In this document: positions 15,034 to 23,303 of the stretch, piece by piece
How positions within the stretch are numbered: the first letter of the stretch is position 1
Layout of the letters: every line of letters starts with the position of its first letter
Source: Eubacteriales Family XIII. Incertae Sedis bacterium
GTDB lineage: Bacteria > Bacillota > Clostridia > Peptostreptococcales > Anaerovoracaceae
Assembly: GCA_031278255.1 (NCBI GenBank)
Contig: JAITKU010000247.1
Span: 1 to 32,357, forward strand
Length of the DNA: 32,357 bases
Reading direction: 5' to 3'
Position numbers and translations under genes: made by a program
The notes under the pieces: generated by a model
Seen by the model: only the letters and a program-made list of their open reading frames with translations
Databases searched by the model: none
Told to the model about the DNA's origin: nothing

Positions 15034-15154
15034 CATCAGAGGTCCTATTTGCATTGCGGCCGGGTTCGCCGTAAATCCTGTTTGAGGGAACAAAGGCGCC
15101 GGGGGATTGGGCGTCGTCGTTCAAGTTCAGTATGGCTTTCTTCACGATCCCGCT

Positions 15155-15236
15155 TTGTACGCATACAAATCACCCCATCCGATTTATGCGCAGGACCGCA
15201 CAACGCCGCCTCACGGCCGGCGCGTGCGGTCCTGTG
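15155..15236 (-). other. Hairpins in the 3' untranslated region of the acyl-CoA operon
   Basis: The stretch 15034-15274 has no convincing gene. It holds an 11-bp perfect inverted repeat (CAGGACCGCAC at 15191-15201 with GTGCGGTCCTG at 15224-15234) with a GC-rich inner stem, and a second small dyad, TTTGTA-CGCA-TACAAA (15155-15170). Neither is followed by a T-run. They may stabilise or process the mRNA 3' end. A short frame starting with GTG at 15145 runs into the terminator and was not called. Confidence 0.5.
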
Positions 15237-15274
15237 GTTTGCGCGAGGCCCGGGATTCCGGACCGGCGTCGGCG

Positions 15275-16606
15275 TCAGCGCTTGTTGCTCCTGCGCCAAA
15301 CGCCCAGCTGTTCCGCTTCCCGGATCAATTCATCCCGAAAATCGGGATGCGCGATCGAAATAATCGCCTCGGCCCGCTCCCAGAACGTGCGTCCTTTCAG
15401 GTCCACGACGCCGTATTCCGTAACGAGGAAATGCACCATGGTCCGCGGCGCCGTCACGACGGCCCCGGGCGTGAGGACGGACTTGATTCTGGATACCAGC
15501 GCGCCCTTTTTCGTATAGGCGGAACTCATGCAGATGAAAGCCCGCCCGCCTTTCGAGCGATACGCGCCGTAGGTGAAATCCACCTGCCCGCCCGTTCCGC
15601 TGATCTGTCTGGTACCCGCGGATTCCGAACACACCTGCCCCAGAATATCCACCTCGACGCAGTTGTTGATCGCCACAACCTTGTCGTTTTTCGCGATCAC
15701 GAAAGGATCGTTCGTGTAATCCACCGGATAGAAAGCGACCTGCGGATTGTCGTTGATGAAATCGTAGGTTGTTCGGCCGCCCAGCGCAAAGGTGCAGACG
15801 ACCTTGTATTTGTCGATGTTCTTTCGCGCGCCCGTCACGCGGCCCGCGTCGATCATATCCACAAAGGAATCCACGAACATCTCCGTGTGGATGCCGAGGT
15901 CTTTCAGATCGGATTTTGCGATCATCGCGCCCACGGCGTTCGGCATACCGCCGATCCCCAGTTGCAGACAGTCCCCGTCCTCCAGGCGTTCCATAATCAA
16001 TTCCGCGATCTTCTGATCCGTCTCGCTCGGAACGATGGGCGGCAGTTCCGGCAGCAGCCAATTCGCCTCCGTGATCTTGGACACCTTGCTGATGTGGACG
16101 GCCTCTTGAAAACCGCCGTAGCACTTGGGCATGTTGGGATTCACTTCGAGTATGATCGTATCCGCGGTTTCGCAGAGCGCCATCGCGTGCGACACCTGCG
16201 GCCCAAAATTGAAATATCCCCATTCGTCCATCGGGGGAACGGCCAGAAACAACACGTTTGTATCGATGTGTTCCCTGTAATACCGCGGCTGTTCGTGATA
16301 CAGCACCGGCAGATGCCAGCACAGACCTTGGTCACTGAGTACCCTTTCAAAGGCGCCCAGATGCGTGCTGTTATACGTGAAATGCGCGTTTTCGGGATCC
16401 GCTTTCACCACCTCCGGCGTCCCGATGCGCGAGGTTCCGCGAATCTTCACGTCGAACAGCTCGTCCTTTCTCTTGGCAAGCGCCCTGTCCAATTCCACGA
16501 CCTGACCCGCGAAAGCGCCGTATTCCACCCAATCTCCGGATTTGACCGCTCGGACGGCCTCATCCGCCGTAACCAGTTTGCGCCTGTATTCTTCTCGATA
16601 ATTCAC
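15275..16606 (-). CDS. Butyryl-CoA/4-hydroxybutyrate:acetate CoA-transferase family protein
   Basis: 443 residues, the normal length for the AbfT/Cat2/But group of the acetyl-CoA hydrolase/transferase family. These enzymes move CoA between acetyl-CoA and a short-chain acid by a glutamyl-CoA thioester. The probable catalytic glutamate is E242 in GIHTEMF, equivalent to E238 of the clostridial 4-hydroxybutyrate enzyme. The C-terminal signature is SESAGTRQISGTGGQVDF and the glycine motif is QLGIGGMPNAV. As last gene of the operon it likely activates the imported acid or releases the end product. Butyrate, 4-hydroxybutyrate or another acid cannot be told apart from sequence. Confidence 0.88.
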   Translation of the reverse strand: MNYREEYRRKLVTADEAVRAVKSGDWVEYGAFAGQVVELDRALAKRKDELFDVKIRGTSRIGTPEVVKADPENAHFTYNSTHLGAFERVLSDQGLCWHLPVLYHEQPRYYREHIDTNVLFLAVPPMDEWGYFNFGPQVSHAMALCETADTIILEVNPNMPKCYGGFQEAVHISKVSKITEANWLLPELPPIVPSETDQKIAELIMERLEDGDCLQLGIGGMPNAVGAMIAKSDLKDLGIHTEMFVDSFVDMIDAGRVTGARKNIDKYKVVCTFALGGRTTYDFINDNPQVAFYPVDYTNDPFVIAKNDKVVAINNCVEVDILGQVCSESAGTRQISGTGGQVDFTYGAYRSKGGRAFICMSSAYTKKGALVSRIKSVLTPGAVVTAPRTMVHFLVTEYGVVDLKGRTFWERAEAIISIAHPDFRDELIREAEQLGVWRRSNKR

Positions 16607-16630
16607 TTCAAGACCTGCCTTTCACCCGAA

Positions 16631-18430
16631 TCAATCGATAAAGTATCGGTCCTCCATCTGCAAGAACGCCGCGTCATTCTTCACAATCGCGTCCAGCCGG
16701 CCCGTCACCTGCGGCAGTATGGCGCCGATGAAGAACTTGGCGGTGTTGATCTTGGAGTTGAGGAAATCGGCGTCGGTCTCGGCATCGGCTTTCAGCTTCT
16801 CGGAAGCCGTGACCGACTGCGAAAGGAGCATCCACGCCGTCGCAAGGTCTATCGCGATGTTCAGGTAAGGCGTCGCGAAAGAGTAGGCCAAGAACGCGTT
16901 TTCTTTCAGGCGCGCCCGCAAAAGATCGCTCGTTTCGACGAACTTATTTACATATATTTCCATATCCGCCGCGTAAGCGGACAGTTCGGGGATCGCCTCG
17001 GCCGCCCGTATGACGGCGCGCATCTCGTCGATCAGCGCTTTGAAAGCGGTCGCGTCCCGCATGACGATCTTGCGTCCCAGCAGATCGTTCGCCTGTATGC
17101 CGTTGGTTCCCTCGTAGATGCTCGTGATCTTGCAATCGCGCGCCAACTGCTCCACGTAGTATTCTTGGCAGTATCCGTAGCCGCCGAAAATTTGAATCGC
17201 CGCGGTGCAGACATCGAAGCCCCTTTCGGAGCCGCCCGCCTTGCAGATCGGCGTCAGGATTTCAACCAAGTCGCTGTACTTCTGCCTCTCGGCCTCGTCC
17301 GAGACGAGTTCCTTCAGATCCAGACATTTGGCGGCGTACAGCAGGAGTGCGCGGATGCCCTCGGTGTAACTCTTCATGAAAAGGAGATTTCTTCTCACGT
17401 CGGGATGCTCGATGATGGGCACCTGCGGACCCGTCTTTTGTCCGAACGCGACGCCCTGCTTCCGTTCCCGCGCAAAATCCAAGGCGTGCAGATAGGCGGA
17501 ACTGCCCATGGAGATGCCCTCCATGCCCACCACGATGCGCTGCTCGTTCATCATGTTGAACATGGTGACGATGCCCTTGCAGCGGCCGCCGATCAACTCG
17601 CCGATGCAGTTGTCGTTGTCGCCGTAGGCCAAGGAGGCCGTGGCGGAGCCTTTCATGCCCATCTTATGCTCGATGCCCGTGCAGACGACATCGTTGTCCG
17701 CCCCAAGGCTTCCGTCGTCATTGACCCTGATCTTGGGGACGATGAAGCAGGACAGACCCTTCGTGCCCTCGGGATCGCCCTCCACTCTGGCCAAAAGGAT
17801 ATGCACGATGTTCTCCGTGAGGTCCGAATCCCCCTGGCTGATGAATATCTTGTTGCCCTTGATCTTGTATGTCCCGTCCTCGTTCGGCGTCGCTTTCGTG
17901 CGGATGGCGCCCACGTCGCTGCCCGCCTCCGGCTCGGTGAGGTCCATGCAGCCGCCCCACACGCCCTCCCAGACGGGACCCAGATACTTCGCCTTTTGCT
18001 CCTCCGTCCCGAATATCTCAATGACCTTTCCCGCGCTGTGCGTGAGGCAGGTATAGACCATCAGGGACTGATTGGCCGCGAAGAACAGCATCTGCGTGAG
18101 GTAGTTGAGCATCGCAGGCATCTGCTGTCCGCCGAGATCGAAATCCTCTGCGGGCGCCGTCCAGCCCCCCTCGCAGAACTTCTTATAGGCCGCGTGAAAC
18201 GCCGCCGGAACCGTCACCTTGCCGTTGTCGAAAGCCACCCCCGTCTTGTCGCCCGTTTCGTTGATGGGATAATACTCGCTCACCGCCAGCTTTTCCGCCG
18301 TGTCGATCGCCATATCGACCGTGTCTTTCGCATAGTCGCTGAACTTCTCGTACGCGAACAGATCGGCTATCTTCAACTGATCGTAGATAGCAAATCCGGC
18401 GTCTTTCAGGTCTATTAATTTGTTACCCAT
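16631..18430 (-). CDS. Acyl-CoA dehydrogenase (about 600-residue class)
   Basis: FAD enzyme that oxidises acyl-CoA to enoyl-CoA. At 599 residues it belongs to the long class with an extra N-terminal helix region and a C-terminal extension (roughly 465-599, acetyl-CoA-dehydrogenase C-terminal-like), unlike the 380-residue butyryl-CoA dehydrogenases. Motifs: MDLTEPEAGSDVGAIRTKA (flavin region), RIVVGMEGISMG, FGGYGYCQEY, and IYEGTNGIQAND with the catalytic base E440. GGGAGG precedes the ATG at 18430; just upstream the mRNA has a 5-bp hairpin with a GAAA loop (18444-18457). The electron acceptor (EtfAB) is not encoded in the window. Substrate unknown. Confidence 0.9.
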   Translation of the reverse strand: MGNKLIDLKDAGFAIYDQLKIADLFAYEKFSDYAKDTVDMAIDTAEKLAVSEYYPINETGDKTGVAFDNGKVTVPAAFHAAYKKFCEGGWTAPAEDFDLGGQQMPAMLNYLTQMLFFAANQSLMVYTCLTHSAGKVIEIFGTEEQKAKYLGPVWEGVWGGCMDLTEPEAGSDVGAIRTKATPNEDGTYKIKGNKIFISQGDSDLTENIVHILLARVEGDPEGTKGLSCFIVPKIRVNDDGSLGADNDVVCTGIEHKMGMKGSATASLAYGDNDNCIGELIGGRCKGIVTMFNMMNEQRIVVGMEGISMGSSAYLHALDFARERKQGVAFGQKTGPQVPIIEHPDVRRNLLFMKSYTEGIRALLLYAAKCLDLKELVSDEAERQKYSDLVEILTPICKAGGSERGFDVCTAAIQIFGGYGYCQEYYVEQLARDCKITSIYEGTNGIQANDLLGRKIVMRDATAFKALIDEMRAVIRAAEAIPELSAYAADMEIYVNKFVETSDLLRARLKENAFLAYSFATPYLNIAIDLATAWMLLSQSVTASEKLKADAETDADFLNSKINTAKFFIGAILPQVTGRLDAIVKNDAAFLQMEDRYFID

Positions 18431-18599
18431 GAATCCTCCCATGCGACCTTTCGGTCGTCGTAAGCCGCACGCCGGCTCGGAATGGACAAGCCCGCAGTAA
18501 AACCGCGGGGTATCGTCCCGGCGTTCATTGATATATTTTCCCCGGAACCGAGCGAAGCCGCGAGGAACGCAAAGCCCGAGGAAGAAAGCGCCCGCGCGC

Positions 18600-19787
18600 C
18601 TACTTTATGTTTTCGATTATGAACGCCCCGGCCGGTCCGCCGCTGGCGCACATGGAAGAACACGCGTAACGGCCGCCGCGCCGTTTCAGTTCGTAGACGG
18701 CCGCCATGATGATGCGCGCGCCCGTCATACCCACGGGATGCCCGAGGGGGATGCCGGAGCCGTAGGCGTTTAAGCGATCCAAGGGTATCTTGAGTTCGCG
18801 GTTGCAGCCGAGTACCTGCGCGGCGAAAGCCTCGTTCAACTCCCAGTAATCGATATCGTTCAGGTCCAGCTCGGCGTACCGCAGCGCCTTGTGTACGGCC
18901 GGCACCACGCCCATGCCCATGATGCGCGGCTCAACCGATCCGGTCGCGGCCGATACGACGCGCGCCAAGGGTTTTATTCCCAGTTCTTTCGCCTTGTCCG
19001 CCGACATCATGATGACAGCCGCCGCGCCGTCGTTCAGACCGGAGGCGTTGAAAGCCGTGACCGTCCCGTCTTTTTTGAAAACGGGGCGCAGCTTCGCCGC
19101 CATTTCGAGCGTGTAATCCCGCTGCGGATGCTCGTCGGTGTCGAATATCTGCACGCCCTTGCGCGACTTGATCTCCACGGGGACGATCTCCTCCTTGAAG
19201 ATGCCCGTATCCATCGCCTTGCAAGCCCGCTCGTGGCTCATCACGGCATACTCGTCCTGCTCCTCGCGGCTGATCCCGTACTGCTCGGCGATGTTTTCGG
19301 CCGTAACGCCCATGTGGTAGCCCTCAAAGGCGCAGACCAAACCGCCGATCATCATGCTATCCTGCACCGTCTCGCCGTCGCCCAGGCGGTACCCCTTGCG
19401 CGCGTTCATGAGAAGGTAAGGCGCGTTTGACATGCTCTCCATGCCGACTGCGGCGCCCACCTCTATGCGGCCGAGCATAATGGCCTGCGAGAGAAAGTCC
19501 GCGGCGCGCATGGACGAGGGGCACTGCTGGTGTACGGTCGTGGATGTGGTTTCGACGGGACAGCCGGCTTTCAGCGTAACCCATCTGGCCGAGTTGCCGG
19601 GAGCGCCGGCCTGATTCACGTGTCCGGCGATGACTTCCTCTATCAGATCGGCTTCGATCCCCGCCCTTTCTATGGCGCCTTTCAGCGCCAAGGTCCCGAG
19701 TTCATGCGCTTTCAACGACTGCAATCCGCCCATATAATCGCCGATGGCCGTGCGCGCGCCCGCCGCGATTACAACCTCTTTCAACAT
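18600..19787 (-). CDS. Thiolase-family protein (acetyl-CoA C-acyltransferase)
   Basis: Cleaves 3-ketoacyl-CoA with CoA, or runs in reverse. 395 residues. Nucleophile C89 is in QQCPSSMRAA, ELNEAFAAQ is conserved, and H350 is in PLGHPVGMTGAR. The C-terminal motif is SMCASGGPAGAF with C380, where classical thiolases have CxGGGxG; the nucleophile loop also lacks the usual CGSG. The enzyme is thus a divergent branch but keeps Cys-His-Cys. The ATG at 19787 is preferred over one four codons upstream because GGAGG fits it; that upstream ATG lies inside the binding site. A gap of about 170 bp separates it from the dehydrogenase gene. Confidence 0.9.
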   Translation of the reverse strand: MLKEVVIAAGARTAIGDYMGGLQSLKAHELGTLALKGAIERAGIEADLIEEVIAGHVNQAGAPGNSARWVTLKAGCPVETTSTTVHQQCPSSMRAADFLSQAIMLGRIEVGAAVGMESMSNAPYLLMNARKGYRLGDGETVQDSMMIGGLVCAFEGYHMGVTAENIAEQYGISREEQDEYAVMSHERACKAMDTGIFKEEIVPVEIKSRKGVQIFDTDEHPQRDYTLEMAAKLRPVFKKDGTVTAFNASGLNDGAAAVIMMSADKAKELGIKPLARVVSAATGSVEPRIMGMGVVPAVHKALRYAELDLNDIDYWELNEAFAAQVLGCNRELKIPLDRLNAYGSGIPLGHPVGMTGARIIMAAVYELKRRGGRYACSSMCASGGPAGAFIIENIK

Positions 19788-19877
19788 AATTGCCTCCATT
19801 GCAGCCTATGGCCGCCACAAATAATACGCGAAAATATTCCTCTGTGAAGATTCTGTTTTCACGCCTGCTTCCTGCCA

Positions 19878-20643
19878 TCATCTCCCTATGAACGCGGCCT
19901 TGCGCTTTTCCATAAATGCGCGCATCCCCTCTTTCTGATCCGCAGTGGCGAAGAGCAGGGCCCAGTGACTCGCCTCAAACGCGGAACCCGTATCGAGGTC
20001 CGTATCGGCGGCGGCGTTGATGCACGCCTTTGCCAGCTTCAGCGCGACAGACGCCTTGCCCGCAAGCTCCTCGGCCAGCTTCAGAGCCTTCTCCAAGGGG
20101 CTCTCCGCCAAAACATCGACCAAGCCGCATTTCCAAGGCCGCCTCGCCCTTGAGCGTCGCGCCCGTGAAGATCAATTGCTTCGCCTTGGAAAGCCCGACC
20201 AGCCGCGGAAGCCGTTGCGTGCCGCCCGCCCCCGGGAATATGCCGAGATTGATCTCCGGGAAACCCATCTTCGCGTCCGGCGCCGCGATCCTGATATCGC
20301 AGCACAGCGCCAGTTCCATGCCGCCGCCGAGGGCAAAGCCCTCGATGGCCGCGATCACGGGCTTCGGGCAGTTCGCGATCTTGTTGAAGGTCTTGGAAAA
20401 AGAGAAAGCGCGGGCTTCCTCCGGACTGAGTTCCGCCATATTGGTGATGTCGGCACCCGCCGCGAAGTTCTTTTCGCCCGTTATAACGACGGCCCCCGTA
20501 TTCTTATCGGCGGCAAGTTCGTCAAAGACCTTGTCGAGTTCGGCGACCGTCTCCGCGTTCAGGGCGTTCAGACTCTTGGGACGGTTCAAATTTATGATGG
20601 AAACATTGTTTTCGTTGCGGACGATTATGTTTTTGCAGAGCAT
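19878..20643 (-). pseudogene. Enoyl-CoA hydratase (crotonase family), frameshifted
   Basis: Hydrates enoyl-CoA to 3-hydroxyacyl-CoA. The first part is a normal crotonase: oxyanion-hole segment FAAGADITNMAEL and both catalytic glutamates (GGGMELAL and FPEINLGIFPGAGG). After GEAALEM, near 20126-20130, the frame is lost; the correct C-terminal part (GLVDVLAESPLEKALKLAEE to RKAAFIGR) continues in another frame to 19878. Removing one base between ATG and GGC restores about 254 residues, the normal length. The shift is not in a homopolymer. It is either a real mutation or a sequencing/assembly error; all other genes of the operon are intact, which favours error or very recent damage. The ATG at 20643 fits the family start; a GTG at 20652 is possible. 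Confidence 0.85.
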
Positions 20644-20663
20644 CTTCCTCACATACCCTTTCT

Positions 20664-21527
20664 TTATCTTTCCGTGTAGTCGTAATAACCTTTCCCCGTC
20701 TTACGGCCGTAGTCGCCCCTTCCGAATCGTTCCGTCAGGCTGGGACTGGGCCTATCATCTAAATTTCCCGTTTCTCGGAAACGTTCCATGCCGAGATGAT
20801 ATTCGAGATCGATGCCCGTCATGTCCAGCAGTTCAAAAGGACCCATCGGATGTCCGAACGCGCCCTTGACCGCGGCATCTATATCCTCGATCGACGCAAT
20901 CCCCTGATCCAGCAGATAGCAGGCCTCCTTGGTCAAGACGCTGAAAATTCGATTGCACAGAAACCCGTAGATTTCCTTTTTGACTTTGGCGGGTTTTTTT
21001 CCGAGTGCGCGCGCCAACTCCATGACTTTCTCCACCGTATCGTCGGACACATGCGGCCCCTGTACGACCTCTACAGTCTGCATGATCAGAGCGGGATTGA
21101 AGAAGTGCATGTTGAGTACCTTGTCGGGGCGCGCGGTCGCGTCCGCGATCTTGGAACTGACCAGATAGGAACTGTTCGTGGCCAGAATGGCATGCGGCGG
21201 CGCAATTCCGTCCAGCTGCGCGAAGATATTCCGCTTGACGGCAAGGTCCTCGACGGCGGCTTCTATGACGATATCCGCGTTATTCGCGGCCTCCTCTAAG
21301 CCGGAGACAAAATGCAGGTGCTTGTTCACATACTCTATCTGCGCGTCGGTGATCTTCTCTTTCGCTTTCCGCTTGGGCAACCAGCCGTCCACGAAGTCCT
21401 GCGCCCGCCGCAAAGCCTCCGGCGAGGTGTCCGCGCAATAGGTCTCAAAGCCCGAAACGGCGGCAAGCAACGCGATCTGTTGCCCCATCAAGCCCGCCCC
21501 TACCACGCATACCGTTTTGATGTCCAT
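20664..21527 (-). CDS. 3-hydroxyacyl-CoA (3-hydroxybutyryl-CoA) dehydrogenase
   Basis: NAD-dependent oxidation of 3-hydroxyacyl-CoA to 3-ketoacyl-CoA. The N-terminal Rossmann motif is VGAGLMGQQIA; NMHFFNP holds the catalytic histidine; NRIF, HPMGPFELLDMTGID and YGRKTGKGYYDY form the C-terminal dimer domain. 287 residues, typical of the stand-alone clostridial Hbd enzyme. The ATG at 21527 has AGGAGG about 11 nt upstream. It lies between the amidohydrolase and the frameshifted hydratase genes and supplies the third beta-oxidation step. Confidence 0.93.
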   Translation of the reverse strand: MDIKTVCVVGAGLMGQQIALLAAVSGFETYCADTSPEALRRAQDFVDGWLPKRKAKEKITDAQIEYVNKHLHFVSGLEEAANNADIVIEAAVEDLAVKRNIFAQLDGIAPPHAILATNSSYLVSSKIADATARPDKVLNMHFFNPALIMQTVEVVQGPHVSDDTVEKVMELARALGKKPAKVKKEIYGFLCNRIFSVLTKEACYLLDQGIASIEDIDAAVKGAFGHPMGPFELLDMTGIDLEYHLGMERFRETGNLDDRPSPSLTERFGRGDYGRKTGKGYYDYTER

Positions 21528-21572
21528 TGTCAGTTATACCTCCTTTTGAAAATCAGATATATTGTAATTTCA

Positions 21573-23168
21573 CTACTGTCCGAATACGGTTTTGCCGCCC
21601 AGGATCGTCTGTTCCACTTTCATCTCCATGATCCGCTCGGGATCATCGTCAACCATCGTGGGATCGATGTTCGTGACAACGATGTCCGCCAGTTTTCCCG
21701 CTTCCAGCGTCCCTTTCCGATGTTCGTCGAAAGTCAGATACGCGCCGGCCGCCGTATAGGAGTATATGACCTCCTGCGCGGTGATCCGCTCTTTCTCGCC
21801 GCAGGACAGACCGCTCACCGACTTCCGCACGATGGCCGCGCGGATGATCGGCTTCGGATCGATGGCCGCCACGGGGAAGTCGCTGCCGGACGCGACGACG
21901 ATGCCGCCGTCCAGCAAAGAACGGAATGGAAAGGATTGCGAAACGCGTTCCCCGTAATTCCTCGTAAGCGTATCGCCGAAATAATACAGGAAACCCGGAT
22001 TCATAAGGGGCAGGACACCCTCCTTGATCACCCGCTCGATGAGGGGCGGATAACAGAACGAGCAGTGTTCTATCCGATGCCGCGCGTCCTTACGCGGCAG
22101 ACGCTCCTGCGCTTTCTTGTAAGCGTCCAACACCATGGTGATCGCGATATCGCCGATCGCGTGCGTGGAAACCTGCACGCCCTGCGAATGCGCTTCCCAC
22201 ACCATCTCGTCCAAGGCTTCCTGCGTGTGATACGTGAGTCCCGCGTTGCCGTCGTACGCGCTCGGCTCGGACATGCGCGCCGTGCCGGCGCCGCCGCTGC
22301 CGTCCAGCATGATCTTGCGCCCCTGCAGCTTGAACAGATCGTTGCCGAGGGGAATGGGCGCGCACGCGTCGCGCAGCCTCTTATACATGGCGTCGAGACA
22401 ATAGGCGGCGACCCTGACTGTGAGGTTTCCGTCTTTCAAGACCCTGTCCCAAACAGCGAGATCCTTTCCCTCTCCGCCGGGTACGCCCATTCCCGTCGTA
22501 CTCGTGATGCCGAGCGCGTTGTACATCCCGCTCAGACGCTTCATCGTCCTCGACAGTTGGGCCGCGCCCACGGGCGGTATGACCTCCGTCATCGCGGAAT
22601 ACGCCGTCTCGCAGAGGCGCCCCGTCAGCTTGCCGTCCCTCTTGACGATCTCGCCCCCGGGCGGATCCTCCGTATCGGGACCGTAACCCCGCGCTTTCAT
22701 CGCGAGCGAATTCGCAAGCCCCACGTGCAGGCATACGCGCGAGATGGCCAAGGGATGGTCCGGAACGGCGGCGTCCAGTTCCTCGAGGTTCGGTTCCCGG
22801 CCCTCCGCGAAAAGGCCCTCGTCGTAACCGTAAGCCTCCACCCATTCGCCCGCGGGCGTCTCGGCGGCCCGCGCCTTGAGTCTCTCGAAGAATTCGCCGT
22901 GAGACTTCGCGCCCGTAAGGTTCACCTTGGACAGGATGCCCACGCCGAACAGGGGATGGCTGTGGTTGTCGTTGAAGCCGGGCAATACCGTCTTGCCCGC
23001 GAGGTCAAGGATCTTGGTATCCGGACCCGTTACCGTCGCAAAGTCCTCGAAATCCCCCACACCCAGGATTGTATCGCCAAAGACGGCGAGCGCGGACCCG
23101 ACGGGATTCTTTTTGTCCATTGTGCGAATGTTCGCGTTCTTGATCACGAAATCGGCCTTGAATGACAT
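21573..23168 (-). CDS. Amidohydrolase family 3 (YtcJ-like) metal-dependent hydrolase
   Basis: 531-residue TIM-barrel hydrolase. Visible: the beta-sandwich N terminus (DFVIKNANIRTMD), metal-binding NDNHSHPL near 69-76, STHAIGDIAI, RIEHCSF, GSDFPVA with the last metal-ligand aspartate, and the closing GKLADIVV. Relatives (YtcJ, NfdA type) cleave N-formyl, amide or carbamate bonds. The substrate here is not predictable. Placed between a transporter and beta-oxidation genes, it may free the carboxylic acid or amine that the rest of the operon degrades. AGGAGGAG precedes the ATG. Confidence 0.88.
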   Translation of the reverse strand: MSFKADFVIKNANIRTMDKKNPVGSALAVFGDTILGVGDFEDFATVTGPDTKILDLAGKTVLPGFNDNHSHPLFGVGILSKVNLTGAKSHGEFFERLKARAAETPAGEWVEAYGYDEGLFAEGREPNLEELDAAVPDHPLAISRVCLHVGLANSLAMKARGYGPDTEDPPGGEIVKRDGKLTGRLCETAYSAMTEVIPPVGAAQLSRTMKRLSGMYNALGITSTTGMGVPGGEGKDLAVWDRVLKDGNLTVRVAAYCLDAMYKRLRDACAPIPLGNDLFKLQGRKIMLDGSGGAGTARMSEPSAYDGNAGLTYHTQEALDEMVWEAHSQGVQVSTHAIGDIAITMVLDAYKKAQERLPRKDARHRIEHCSFCYPPLIERVIKEGVLPLMNPGFLYYFGDTLTRNYGERVSQSFPFRSLLDGGIVVASGSDFPVAAIDPKPIIRAAIVRKSVSGLSCGEKERITAQEVIYSYTAAGAYLTFDEHRKGTLEAGKLADIVVTNIDPTMVDDDPERIMEMKVEQTILGGKTVFGQ

Positions 23169-23303
23169 GACAAACTCCTCCTCTTTTCAAAACGTCTCTT
23201 AAATGTTATTGCTGCCCGGTTTTGAAAGGCGGCGGACGGAGCCCTGAGCCGTCAAGCCGCCTGTTCAACAATTGATTTACGTTTTGCGCTTCAATCGAAC
23301 GAT

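Noticed and set aside
14960..15145. Small minus-strand frame of 61 codons after the acyl-CoA operon
   Set aside because: It reads through the intrinsic terminator, so its last third would not be transcribed, and the start has no convincing binding site.
15107..18418. Very long plus-strand open frame (about 1100 codons) opposite the CoA-transferase and acyl-CoA dehydrogenase genes
   Set aside because: It lies antisense to two clearly recognisable enzymes, has no family motifs and no ribosome binding site, and is explained by GC-rich codon use on the other strand.
20115..20135. Programmed ribosomal frameshift in the crotonase gene
   Set aside because: No slippery heptamer or following stimulatory structure is visible, and crotonases are not known to need frameshifting; mutation or sequencing error is simpler.
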